From: Dyadobacter arcticus
Lineage (GTDB): Bacteria > Bacteroidota > Bacteroidia > Cytophagales > Spirosomataceae
Length of the DNA: 64,000 bases
Reading direction: 5' to 3'
Assembly: GCF_011762185.1 (NCBI RefSeq)
Contig: NZ_JAASQJ010000004.1
Location: 372,001-436,000 of the forward strand
Shown here in pieces: positions 26,608 through 35,221 of the stretch (its first letter is position 1; the number at the start of each line of letters is the position of its first letter). The notes below the pieces were generated by a model that did no database searches, was not told the DNA's origin, and saw nothing but the letters and a program-made list of their open reading frames with translations. A program made the translations under genes and the position numbers.

Positions 26608-27243
26608 TTATTTGGTCGGATAATCCGGAATGTTTTTACCTAAGTAAATATTCCGCTCGCCTTTGAACATACTACCAACATCCACGAGCTTCATGATGAT
26701 GCCGCTGCCTCCCCGATTTTCCAGCTTATTCCGCTTTTCGGTAGTCAGTAACGGGTCGTCAGAAAAGACGAACTCATCAATGTAGTATTCGTTTAGCCCT
26801 GGCTCTTTTAAGGTAATGTGAATGTGGGCGGGTTCTCCGCGGTCAGGGTAGATGCCGGGCCGCAATGTGACGAACTTGTATTCGCCCTTTTCATCGGTTT
26901 TTAGCCATGCGCGGATATACCCGTGCCTTTTGGCCCAGCCTTTTTCATCCCCTTTTTTTGGATAAATACCAGCCTCATTGGTGTGATAAACATACAGCAC
27001 CACATTGGGCGCGGGCGTTTTCCCGTCCGATTTGTATACGATCCCATTAATGCCCAGCGGCTTTTTTCCCTTCCAGGTTACCTCAGGCAATTTTGTGAAA
27101 CTAGGGAGTTTTTCAAATGGTATTGAATTTTCAAAAATAGCCTCACAACCTTCACAGGGGCCGCCCACTCTCTTTTCGATCGAAAAAGTGAAAACCCAGA
27201 TCGTTGTCAGCACAAGAATGAATAGGGCACATAGTCTTTTCAT
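26608..27243 (-). CDS. Intradiol ring-cleavage dioxygenase-like protein, exported
   Basis: A 211-residue protein started at ATG 27243, which gives a clean N-terminal signal/anchor; ATG 27285 is the longer option. The body matches the intradiol dioxygenase fold (PF00775): VLYVYHTNEAGIYP with the first Tyr ligand, a GEYKFVTLRPGIYPDRG block with the second Tyr, and PAHIHITL with the two His ligands to non-haem Fe(III). Exported members occur in many Bacteroidota and their aromatic substrates are mostly unknown. The end converges with the GH32-like gene 4 bp away. Confidence 0.87.
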   Translation of the reverse strand: MKRLCALFILVLTTIWVFTFSIEKRVGGPCEGCEAIFENSIPFEKLPSFTKLPEVTWKGKKPLGINGIVYKSDGKTPAPNVVLYVYHTNEAGIYPKKGDEKGWAKRHGYIRAWLKTDEKGEYKFVTLRPGIYPDRGEPAHIHITLKEPGLNEYYIDEFVFSDDPLLTTEKRNKLENRGGSGIIMKLVDVGSMFKGERNIYLGKNIPDYPTK

Positions 27244-27566
27244 CGCATTTGCATTTTGGTTGATAAACAGATTTGTTGTGCGCAAAGAACAGACATTGAT
27301 GATGAATCGGAAAATAAAATAGACGAACTGCGCGAAAAGTAGATGTGTCGGGTCAGATGGTGTTGCAAATACCTGTTTGGATAAAAAATAATGGCATTCG
27401 AGGGTGAAAATAGAGAAAAAAGTAGAAATTTGGATTTGCTCTATGACCGTTAAATAAATTGGGGTTAGTGAATGTGTTTGATTATTAACGGGATATGTTT
27501 TTGATTTAGAAAAAAAGGATATTTTAGCAAGACAATTGAGAGAAAATGACTAAGAGTGTCAGCCAA

Positions 27567-27596
27567 TTGTTTTTCGGATTGCCTGCCATAGATTTT
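27567..27596 (+). promoter_or_regulatory. Possible promoter for the receiver-domain gene
   Basis: TTG at 27567-27569 is followed after 19 bp by TAGATTTT (27589-27596), one base off the TAnnTTTG -7 consensus. It is 27 nt upstream of the ATG at 27624. The rest of the 27244-27623 gap is AT-rich with no supported gene. Confidence 0.35.
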
Positions 27597-27623
27597 AACT
27601 CCCCGTAACCCCTACCGAAACCA

Positions 27624-27983
27624 ATGAATATGAGTGTACTCTATGTTGACCATGAAATCAATAATCTGAATTCATTTAAGGCCACTTTCCGCAGGGACGC
27701 GACGGTTTATATCGCCAATTCCACTAAGGAAGGATTACAGATCCTGAGCGAGAAGAAAATTGATGTCATTTTTGCCGACCACCAGATGCCCGGCATGACC
27801 GGACTGGAATTCCTGAAACTAGCTTCAAGTCAATACCCCGGATCAACCCGTGTATTGCTGACTGGCAATGCCTATACGGATGAATTCAAAATGGCTGCTG
27901 ATCAGGGATATTTTCATACCTATGTGAACAAGCCCTGGGACGAACATCAGCTCAGACATTTAATCGTTTCTCCTTCGGCTTGA
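27624..27983 (+). CDS. Stand-alone response-regulator receiver protein
   Basis: A 119-residue single-domain receiver. The acidic start VDHE (D9, E11), phospho-acceptor D52 in FADHQMPGMTG, the Thr in LLTGNA and the conserved Lys in YVNKPW are all present, so phosphorylation is likely. There is no output domain. By analogy with CheY-like and RpfG-type receivers it would act by protein contact or as a phosphate sink. No kinase gene is adjacent. Confidence 0.88.
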   Translation: MNMSVLYVDHEINNLNSFKATFRRDATVYIANSTKEGLQILSEKKIDVIFADHQMPGMTGLEFLKLASSQYPGSTRVLLTGNAYTDEFKMAADQGYFHTYVNKPWDEHQLRHLIVSPSA

Positions 27984-28209
27984 AAAGCGTTTTCTGATTT
28001 AACTCTATTTTCCGCCTTTTTCAAATGATTCTTCCTGTCAGACAATGGATGGGCAGACGATTTATGTATAAACTTCTCGAAAAGCTTCCTTCTGATTCTG
28101 TGATAAAAAATTGCTTTGCGAATATTTGTTGAAAATATATTGATTACATTGTGAAGTCAATTTCTGACAATTATCCTTCATCCTTTGCCGAAAGGCCAAA
28201 TCTGAACAA

Positions 28210-29853
28210 ATGAAAAGAAGAGATTTCATGCAAATGTCTGGTATGGGAATAGGCGCTTTAATGCTCCCCTCGGTGCCGGTTATCGGCTGCACCGTTTCCG
28301 CCGAACACTTACTGGAACCGTGGATGGACGCTCCCGCCAAGAAGAAGCTCACCGAAATTGCATTGAATGCTGCCAAAAGCAAAGGTGCCACATATACAGA
28401 CGTCCGGATCGGCAGATACTTACAGCAGTACCTCTTTACACGTGAAAAGCAGGTTCAAAACATTGTTAATGCAGAATCTTATGGCATTGGGATCAGGGTA
28501 ATTGCCAATGGTACCTGGGGTTTCTCGGCCACCAGCGATGTAACTCCCGATGGTATCGCCAAATGTGCAGCCACAGCGGTTGAAATTGCAAAAGCCAATT
28601 CAAAATTTCAGAAAGAGCCTGTTGTATTGGCCGAACAGAAAGGGGTAGGGGACAAAACCTGGAAAACACCTATCGTTAAAAATGCTTTTGAAATCCCCAT
28701 CCGCGAAAAGATCGATCTTTTGATGAATGTCAATAACAAAGCACTCGACGGCGGGGCAAGCTTTGTGACTTCGAACCTATTTTTTGTCAATGAGCAAAAG
28801 TATTTTGCTTCATCCGACGGATCATTCATCGATCAGGATATTCACCGCATCTGGCCCACATTTACCGTAACCGTTACTGATAAAGCTGCGGGCAAATTCA
28901 AAACGCGCGACGCCATCAGTTCCCCGATGGGTATGGGTTATGAGTATCTGGATGGTATCGCTGCCGAAAAAATCGCTGGTCCAAACGGGCTGGTAGGTTA
29001 CCGGAATTCCTACGATATGATCGAGGATGCGGTTACAGCTGCCAAGCAAGCCAAAGAAAAAATAGCTGCCAAAACGGTCCAGGCGGGCAAATACGACCTT
29101 GTTCTGGACCCAAACCATTTGGGCTTAACCATCCACGAATCCGTTGGCCACCCGACGGAACTCGACCGTGTGCTGGGTTACGAAGCCAATTACGCGGGTA
29201 CCAGTTTCGCGACATTGGACAAATGGCAATCTAAAAATTTCGCTTACGGAAGCAAGCTGGTCAACATTGTGGCTGATAAAACGCAGGCGCAAACGCTTGG
29301 CGCAGTCGGTTTTGACGATGAAGGCGTGCCTTGTAAGGAATGGGACATTATCAAAGATGGAATCCTGGTCAACTATCAGGCGATCCGCGATCAGGTTAAA
29401 ATTATTGGTGAGAAAGAATCGCATGGATGCTGTTATGCAGACAACTGGAATTCGGTCCAGTTTCAGCGTATGCCAAACATTTCCCTGAAACCGGCTGCTG
29501 AAAAACGCAGTGTGATGGATATGATCAAAGGCGTTGAAAAAGGGATTTACATTATCGGAAGAGGATCTTATTCCATTGATCAGCAGCGCTATAACTTCCA
29601 GTTTGGCGGACAGGTTTTTTACGAAATAAAAAACGGGGAGCTTGCAGGCATGCTCGATGATGTCGCTTACCAGTCCAACACCCAGGAATTCTGGAACTCG
29701 TGCGCACAACTTTGCGACAAGGACGATTACCGCACATTCGGCTCATTTTTCGACGGCAAAGGCCAACCCGGCCAGGTAAGTGCTGTTTCCCACGGCAGCT
29801 CCACGACGCGATTCAATGGGGTGAATGTGATTAATACGGGGAGGAAGATTTAA
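28210..29853 (+). CDS. TldD-family metalloprotease with Tat signal (pair 1)
   Basis: A 547-residue TldD-like peptidase subunit. The N-terminus MKRRDFMQMSGMGIGALML is a twin-arginine (Tat) signal, and V-I-G-C27 forms a possible lipobox, so it may be a Tat lipoprotein. The zinc motif HESVGH lies at 309-314 (IHESVGHPTELDRVLGYEAN). A C-terminal NSCAQLC segment may supply the third ligand, as the single C-terminal Cys does in E. coli TldD. TldD works with TldE as a heterodimer to cleave unfolded peptides. The TldE-type gene follows after 100 bp of repeat-containing spacer. The pair is duplicated directly downstream. Confidence 0.93.
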   Translation: MKRRDFMQMSGMGIGALMLPSVPVIGCTVSAEHLLEPWMDAPAKKKLTEIALNAAKSKGATYTDVRIGRYLQQYLFTREKQVQNIVNAESYGIGIRVIANGTWGFSATSDVTPDGIAKCAATAVEIAKANSKFQKEPVVLAEQKGVGDKTWKTPIVKNAFEIPIREKIDLLMNVNNKALDGGASFVTSNLFFVNEQKYFASSDGSFIDQDIHRIWPTFTVTVTDKAAGKFKTRDAISSPMGMGYEYLDGIAAEKIAGPNGLVGYRNSYDMIEDAVTAAKQAKEKIAAKTVQAGKYDLVLDPNHLGLTIHESVGHPTELDRVLGYEANYAGTSFATLDKWQSKNFAYGSKLVNIVADKTQAQTLGAVGFDDEGVPCKEWDIIKDGILVNYQAIRDQVKIIGEKESHGCCYADNWNSVQFQRMPNISLKPAAEKRSVMDMIKGVEKGIYIIGRGSYSIDQQRYNFQFGGQVFYEIKNGELAGMLDDVAYQSNTQEFWNSCAQLCDKDDYRTFGSFFDGKGQPGQVSAVSHGSSTTRFNGVNVINTGRKI

Positions 29854-29857
29854 TGTT

Positions 29858-29932
29858 GAATGAGTGAATGAGTGAATGAGTGAATGAGTCAGCCATGGAA
29901 CGGGAATGACGATTTTTTTATTCACTCATTCA
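29858..29932. repeat. GAATGAGT tandem repeat with inverted copy, between tldD1 and tldE1
   Basis: Four copies of gaatgagt (29858-29890) are followed, after a 29-bp spacer, by the inverted attcactcattca (29920-29932). The RNA could form a stem of at least 12 bp just after the tldD stop and before the tldE start. It may tune relative expression or RNA stability. Confidence 0.8.
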
Positions 29933-29953
29933 AACTTCAAAATTTAAAAAACC

Positions 29954-31270
29954 ATGGCAATACTAACCAAAGAAGAGGCAAAGAAGATAATCGATAAGGT
30001 GCTGGCATTTTCGAAGGCCGATGAGATTAGTGTCGGGCTTTCCGGGGACCGGAGTGGCAACATCCGGTACGCCCGGAACTCCGTTTCTACCAGCGGCGAG
30101 ACGACAGATCTTTCGCTTTCGGTTACCTCTGTTTTTGGAAAAAAATCAGGAACAGCTACAATCAATGAATTTGATGATGCCTCATTGGAAAAAACGGTAA
30201 GGCGTGCCGAGGAAATCGCGCAGCTGGCTCCTGATAATCCTGAATATATGGCGATGCTGGGGCCTCAGAACTATCAGGAAACCCAAACATTTTCTGAAAG
30301 TACCGCAGCAATTAATCCCAATTTCCGTGCACAAGCTGCATTCAACAGCATTGATCCTTGCGTGAAGAAAGACCTTACCGCCGCAGGTTTCTTGCAGGAT
30401 AGCGCAGGTTTTACTGCAACCGGCAATAATAAGGGACTATTTGGGTACAATAAGTCGACCTCGGTGGATTTTTCCATTACCGTTCGCACAGCCGACGGGA
30501 AAGGTTCGGGTTATGCCACGCGGGATTACAATGATGCTTCCAAACTTGATACAAAATCTGCGACAGAGATCGCCATGCAAAAAGCATTGGCATCAGCAAA
30601 TACCAAAGCATTAGAACCCGGCAAATACACTGTTATACTCGAACCTACTGCCGGCGTGGATTTGCTTCAAAACATGATGCGGAGCATGGATGCGCGGAAT
30701 GCAGATGAAGGCCGGAGCTTTTTGGGTAAAAAAGGCGGCGGGACAAGGTTAGGTGAAAAACTCTTCGACGAACGTGTCACCATTTACTCAGATCCGATGA
30801 ACCTGGAAATTCCGAGTTCGTCATTCAGCGGAGATGGCAGGCCTCAGGAAAAAGTAGCCTGGATTGAAAACGGTGTCGTGAAAAACATGTATTACTCTCG
30901 TTTTTGGGCTCAAAAACAAGGTGTTAAGGCTACTCCACCACCATCGGGATTTATTTTTCAGGGAGGGACAGAGTCATTGGCCGATCTGATCAAAGGCACG
31001 GAGAAAGGAATACTCGTGACCCGGTTCTGGTACATCCGGGCGGTCGATCCTCAAACATTATTATATACCGGACTTACCCGCGATGGTACATTTTATATTG
31101 AAAACGGGCAGATCAAATACCCCGTTAAAAATTTCAGGTTCAACGAAAGTCCGGTGATCATGCTCAACAACCTGGAAGCAATTGGTAAGCCGGTACGCGC
31201 CAGCGGCAACCTCATTCCGCCATTGAAAATCAGGGACTTCACATTTACGAGTTTGTCCGACGCTGTGTAA
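29954..31270 (+). CDS. TldE/PmbA-family protein (pair 1)
   Basis: A 438-residue partner subunit of the TldD/TldE protease. It begins MAILTKEEAKKIIDKVL with no signal peptide, has the N-terminal GNIRYARNSVSTSGE block, and keeps the PmbA-type C-terminus with DPQTLLYTGLTRDGTFYIENG. As usual for TldE there is no HExxxH motif; in the E. coli complex the E subunit lacks zinc. The lack of a signal while its TldD partner has a Tat signal is notable (see findings). The closest relative in the window is the protein at 33034. Confidence 0.92.
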   Translation: MAILTKEEAKKIIDKVLAFSKADEISVGLSGDRSGNIRYARNSVSTSGETTDLSLSVTSVFGKKSGTATINEFDDASLEKTVRRAEEIAQLAPDNPEYMAMLGPQNYQETQTFSESTAAINPNFRAQAAFNSIDPCVKKDLTAAGFLQDSAGFTATGNNKGLFGYNKSTSVDFSITVRTADGKGSGYATRDYNDASKLDTKSATEIAMQKALASANTKALEPGKYTVILEPTAGVDLLQNMMRSMDARNADEGRSFLGKKGGGTRLGEKLFDERVTIYSDPMNLEIPSSSFSGDGRPQEKVAWIENGVVKNMYYSRFWAQKQGVKATPPPSGFIFQGGTESLADLIKGTEKGILVTRFWYIRAVDPQTLLYTGLTRDGTFYIENGQIKYPVKNFRFNESPVIMLNNLEAIGKPVRASGNLIPPLKIRDFTFTSLSDAV

Positions 31271-31328
31271 CGCGTAGTATAGCTTACCTTTCAACCAATC
31301 TCATCACGATTAGCAAAACATTTACACC

Positions 31329-32966
31329 TTGAAAAGAAGAGATTTTGTACAACTGGCTGGATTGGGAACCGGAGCGTTCCTTTTACCCGGTCTCGCAATG
31401 GGCAGAATTGTTTCTCCGGAAGCATTTCTCAACCCCGGAGATGATGTCGCTGTTAAGAAAAAACTGGCAGATGCTGCTCTCAACGCCGCCAAATCTAAAG
31501 GCGCGTCTTACGCCGATGTTCGGATTGGCCGTTATCTCAATCAATTTGTAATTACCAGGGAGGACAAGGTCCAGAACATTGTCAATACCGAATCTTATGG
31601 AGTAGGTGTGAGGGTTATTGCAAATGGTTGCTGGGGTTTCGCTGCGGTAGTAGATGTAAAAAGCGAAGCGCAAATGGCGAAGGCTGCGGAGGATGCAGTC
31701 GCCATTGCGAAAGCCAACGCCAAGCTCATGAAGGAACCTGTGCAGCTTGCGCCGCAGAAAGGTTTTGGAGAGGTTAGCTGGAAAGCACCGATCAAGAAAA
31801 ACGCCTTCGAAGTACCTGTAAAAGAAAAAGCAGACCTGCTGCTTTCCGTGAATGCTGCAGCCATGGCAAATGGGGCTAACTACGTGAATTCCATCCTGTT
31901 CCTGGTCAACGAGCAGAAGTATTTTGCTTCTACAGACGGCTCCTACATTGACCAGGACGTTCACAGGATCTGGCCTATTTTCAATATCACTTCTATTGAT
32001 CCAAAATCCGGGAAGTTCGAAACCAGAAATGCCCTGAGCGCCCCGATGGGCATGGGTTACGACTATCTTCAGGTGAACCCAAAAGACAAGGTTACCGGTG
32101 TGACCACCCGTTATAATATGGGTTATGACATGCTGGAAGACGCCACCGCCGGAGCAAAACAAGCCAAAGAAAAACTGACTGCAAAATCTGTTGAAGCTGG
32201 AAAATATGACCTGATCCTGGATCCTTCCCATTTGTGGCTAACCATTCACGAATCTGTAGGTCACCCACTGGAACTTGACAGGGTACTCGGATATGAAGCC
32301 AATTTTGCTGGAACTTCCTTTGCTACGTTAGACAAATGGCAATCTAAAAATTTCCAGTATGGCAGTAAGCAAGTCAACCTCATTGCCGACAAATTGCAGG
32401 TAGGTTCGTTGGGAGCCGTTGGCTGGGACGATGAGGGGGTTAATACTAAGAAATGGGACTTAGTGAAAGACGGCGTGCTGGTGAATTACCAGGCGATCCG
32501 CGATCAGGCACATATAATCGGTGAAAAAGAATCGCACGGCTGCTGCTATGCCGATTCGTGGAGTTCGGTGCAGTTCCAGCGTATGCCCAATGTTTCGCTT
32601 GCTGCGGGAAAAACACCATTGTCGGTGGACGACATGATCAAAGATGTTAAAAAAGGCATTTACATCATTGGCGACGGTTCATTCTCAATTGACCAGCAAC
32701 GTTATAACTTCCAGTTTGGCGGGCAATTGTTCTATGAAATCAAGGATGGAAAAATTGCAGGCATGTTGAAAGACGTTGCGTATCAGTCCAATACCCAGGA
32801 ATTCTGGAATTCTTGTGTACAGGTTTGTGATGATAAGGATTATCGCCTGGGTGGTTCGTTCTTTGATGGAAAGGGTCAGCCTTCGCAGTCGAGCGCTGTT
32901 TCGCACGGAAGTTCAACAGCGCGTTTCAACGGAGTGAATGTGATCAATACAGCTAGGAAGATTTAA
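31329..32966 (+). CDS. TldD-family metalloprotease with Tat signal (pair 2)
   Basis: A 545-residue paralog of the protein at 28210. The start codon is TTG 31329, supported because it gives the same MKRRDF Tat motif as pair 1. The signal continues as VQLAGLGTGAFLLPG, but no cysteine follows, so unlike TldD1 it has no lipobox. The zinc motif HESVGH is at 307-312, and the SHGCCYADSW and NSCVQVCDD segments are kept. It starts 58 bp after tldE1. Together with tldE2 it forms a tandem duplication of the whole TldD/TldE unit. Confidence 0.93.
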   Translation: MKRRDFVQLAGLGTGAFLLPGLAMGRIVSPEAFLNPGDDVAVKKKLADAALNAAKSKGASYADVRIGRYLNQFVITREDKVQNIVNTESYGVGVRVIANGCWGFAAVVDVKSEAQMAKAAEDAVAIAKANAKLMKEPVQLAPQKGFGEVSWKAPIKKNAFEVPVKEKADLLLSVNAAAMANGANYVNSILFLVNEQKYFASTDGSYIDQDVHRIWPIFNITSIDPKSGKFETRNALSAPMGMGYDYLQVNPKDKVTGVTTRYNMGYDMLEDATAGAKQAKEKLTAKSVEAGKYDLILDPSHLWLTIHESVGHPLELDRVLGYEANFAGTSFATLDKWQSKNFQYGSKQVNLIADKLQVGSLGAVGWDDEGVNTKKWDLVKDGVLVNYQAIRDQAHIIGEKESHGCCYADSWSSVQFQRMPNVSLAAGKTPLSVDDMIKDVKKGIYIIGDGSFSIDQQRYNFQFGGQLFYEIKDGKIAGMLKDVAYQSNTQEFWNSCVQVCDDKDYRLGGSFFDGKGQPSQSSAVSHGSSTARFNGVNVINTARKI

Positions 32967-32982
32967 TGAGTGACCCAGTCAA

Positions 32983-33019
32983 AATTCACTCATTCACTCA
33001 TTCACAAATTCACTAATTC
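32983..33019. repeat. ATTCACTC-type tandem repeat between tldD2 and tldE2
   Basis: About four imperfect copies of attcactc, the reverse complement of the unit seen at 29858-29890 and 17957-17997. A short gagtga at the tldD2 stop could pair with it. It occupies the same place in pair 2 as the repeat in pair 1. Confidence 0.75.
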
Positions 33020-33033
33020 AAAACTAAAACACC

Positions 33034-34371
33034 ATGTCAATCATATTAACCGAAGCAGAAGCAAAAGCATTATTGCAAAAAGTATTAAAATATTCCAAGG
33101 CAGACGAATGTGAAGCGAATATCCTTGGCGAGGAAAGAGGTAACCTGCGCTATGCAAGAAACCAGGTATCCACCAGCGGATCGCTTGTTAACCAAAATTT
33201 ATCCGTTCAATCGGCTTATGGTAAAAAGGTTGGGGTTGCGACCATTGATGAATTCAGCGATGAATCCATAGAAAGATGCGTGCGCAGATCAGAGGAACTG
33301 GCCCAGCTGGCGCCCGAAAATCCAGAGCATGTTGGTGTTTTGGATCCACAGACTTATCAAAAATCAAGTGGGTTTTTTGAGTCAACTGCTGCCGTCAATG
33401 CCGATTTTCGTGCAGATGCGGTTATGAAAAGCCTTGAACTTTCCCGCGCTCAAAACCTGACTGCGGCTGGCTTTTTGGAAAATCAGAAGGGTTACACTGC
33501 CATGATGAATTCCAAAGGTTTATTCGCATATTACCCAAGCACGAGCGTCAACTTCACATTGACGGTGAGAACGCCTGACGGAAAAGGTTCAGGTTATGTA
33601 GCAAGAGGATATAGCGATGTTAAAAAGCTCGACACCGCTGCGGCAACCAAGATTGCCATCCAGAAATCCCTGGGCTCAGTGGAAGCAAAGGCATTGGAGC
33701 CGGGCAAATACACGGTGATTTTAGAGCCTACCGCGGCAATCGTGCTTCTTGAAAATATCTATTTCAATTTTGATGCAAGAAGCGCGGACGAAGGCAGGTC
33801 ATTCCTGAGCAAGCCGGGCGGAAAGACCAAGCTTAATGAAAAAATTGTCGATGAGCGCGTCAATATTTACTCCGATCCATCGAACCCAGACTTGCCGGGG
33901 TCTCCTTATTCGGGCGACGGGCAGCCTGTCAACAAGATGAGCTGGATTGAAAAAGGGGTTGTGAAAAACATGGTTTATTCGAGATATTGGGCGCAAAAGA
34001 ATAATGTGAAGCCAGTGCCTTTTCCTAGCAATGTGATTATGGAAGGCGGGACGGCGACGATGGAAGAAATGATCAAATCGACCAAACAAGGGATTTTGGT
34101 TACCAAACTCTGGTATATCCGTGAAGTCGATCCACAAACATTGTTGCTTACGGGCCTTACGCGCGACGGTACATTTTATATTGAAAACGGCGTGATCAAA
34201 CATCCGATTAAAAACTTCCGTTTCAATGAAAGTCCGGTTATTATGTTGAATAACCTGGAAACATTGGGCAAACCGGAAAGAGTGGTAAGTACAGAATCGG
34301 ACCGGAATTACTTAATTCCGCCTATGAAAATCAGAGAATTCACATTTTCATCACTTTCCGACGCGGTTTAG
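33034..34371 (+). CDS. TldE/PmbA-family protein (pair 2)
   Basis: A 445-residue paralog of the protein at 29954, with the same blocks (GNLRYARNQVSTSGS; DPQTLLLTGLTRDGTFYIENG; KIREFTFSSLSDAV). No signal peptide and no HExxxH. A small insertion near the C-terminus (STESDRNY) distinguishes it from copy 1. It is followed after 22 bp by the DUF4159 gene, so the transcript probably continues into the envelope cluster. Confidence 0.92.
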   Translation: MSIILTEAEAKALLQKVLKYSKADECEANILGEERGNLRYARNQVSTSGSLVNQNLSVQSAYGKKVGVATIDEFSDESIERCVRRSEELAQLAPENPEHVGVLDPQTYQKSSGFFESTAAVNADFRADAVMKSLELSRAQNLTAAGFLENQKGYTAMMNSKGLFAYYPSTSVNFTLTVRTPDGKGSGYVARGYSDVKKLDTAAATKIAIQKSLGSVEAKALEPGKYTVILEPTAAIVLLENIYFNFDARSADEGRSFLSKPGGKTKLNEKIVDERVNIYSDPSNPDLPGSPYSGDGQPVNKMSWIEKGVVKNMVYSRYWAQKNNVKPVPFPSNVIMEGGTATMEEMIKSTKQGILVTKLWYIREVDPQTLLLTGLTRDGTFYIENGVIKHPIKNFRFNESPVIMLNNLETLGKPERVVSTESDRNYLIPPMKIREFTFSSLSDAV

Positions 34372-34393
34372 GTTGATGGGTTGATAGGGAAGC

Positions 34394-35011
34394 ATGAAAC
34401 CATTTTTCTTTACAAGACTTCAATACACTTCTGGAAATTGGGATACAGACCAGCGGATGCCGTCCAACCTGCTGCATTCGCTGGTCGAGTACACCACCGT
34501 ACCCATCGACGAGAAGGAAAAAGTAGTTCAGCTCAACAGCAATGAAATATTTAAAAGCCCATTCTGCTATCTGAGCGGTCACAAGCTGGTTGAATTTTCT
34601 TCTCAGGAACGGGACCATTTCAGGAGATATGTCCAAAATGGCGGTTTCGTTTTTGTCGACGATTGCAATCATGATATCGACGGACTTTTTGCCAAATCCT
34701 TTGAACAGGAAATGGAACGCACGTTTGGGGCGAAGGCATTAAAAAAGATCCCGAACAACCACCCAATTTACAATTGCTTCTTCAAATTTGAAGACGGCCC
34801 GCCAACCACAACTTTCGAGCTAAACGGCTGGGGCGACGACCTTGTGCACGATTATTTGAAAGCAGTTATCATCAACGGCCGGATCGGGGTATTGTACAGC
34901 AACAAAGATTACGGCTGCGAATGGGATTACGACTTCCGCAACAAACGATTCCTGGCAGTTGATAACACAAGGTTCGGGGTCAATATCGTGATGTATGCGT
35001 TGACGGCGTAG
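34394..35011 (+). CDS. DUF4159-family protein
   Basis: A 205-residue protein matching the DUF4159 pattern (N-terminal FTRLQYTSGNWDTD, central YVQNGGFVFVDDCNHD, C-terminal NTRFGVNIVMYALT). The fold resembles class I glutamine amidotransferases without an obvious catalytic Cys. In other bacteria DUF4159 appears as a domain or neighbour of BatA/vWA membrane complexes, consistent with the MoxR-DUF58-BatA genes downstream. No signal peptide is visible. Its activity is unknown. Confidence 0.86.
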   Translation: MKPFFFTRLQYTSGNWDTDQRMPSNLLHSLVEYTTVPIDEKEKVVQLNSNEIFKSPFCYLSGHKLVEFSSQERDHFRRYVQNGGFVFVDDCNHDIDGLFAKSFEQEMERTFGAKALKKIPNNHPIYNCFFKFEDGPPTTTFELNGWGDDLVHDYLKAVIINGRIGVLYSNKDYGCEWDYDFRNKRFLAVDNTRFGVNIVMYALTA

Positions 35012-35109
35012 AAAGGTTCGGGGGTGGTCAGGAATTAGCGTTCGGCTATTTGTTATGCTTTTGTCTTTTTTAGTCATTTATTGTTAAAAATGTTATTCTG
35101 AGCCTAGTT

Positions 35110-35180
35110 TGTCACCCTGAGCGGAGTCGAAGGGCGTTACTCATATCAGCAACGCCCCTTCGACTCCGCTCAGGGTGACA
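35110..35180. repeat. Long hairpin: 29-bp near-perfect inverted repeat
   Basis: The left arm (35110-35138, containing accctgagcggagtcgaag) pairs with the right arm (35151-35180) over 29 bp with one bulged C, around a 12-nt loop. There is no T-run. This arm sequence is known to me as a dispersed hairpin repeat in many bacterial genomes. It separates DUF4159 from the MoxR gene and fills most of that gap. Confidence 0.9.
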
Positions 35181-35221
35181 GGAGTTCAGGATGACAAAGT
35201 CATATAAAAAATATTCACTGC

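Noticed and set aside
31383..32231. 282-aa minus-strand ORF inside tldD2
   Set aside because: Antisense to a well-conserved TldD gene with no recognisable domain; open because of base composition.
35110..35180. Intrinsic terminator between DUF4159 and MoxR
   Set aside because: The stem is strong but no T-run follows on either strand; a dispersed hairpin repeat is a better description.
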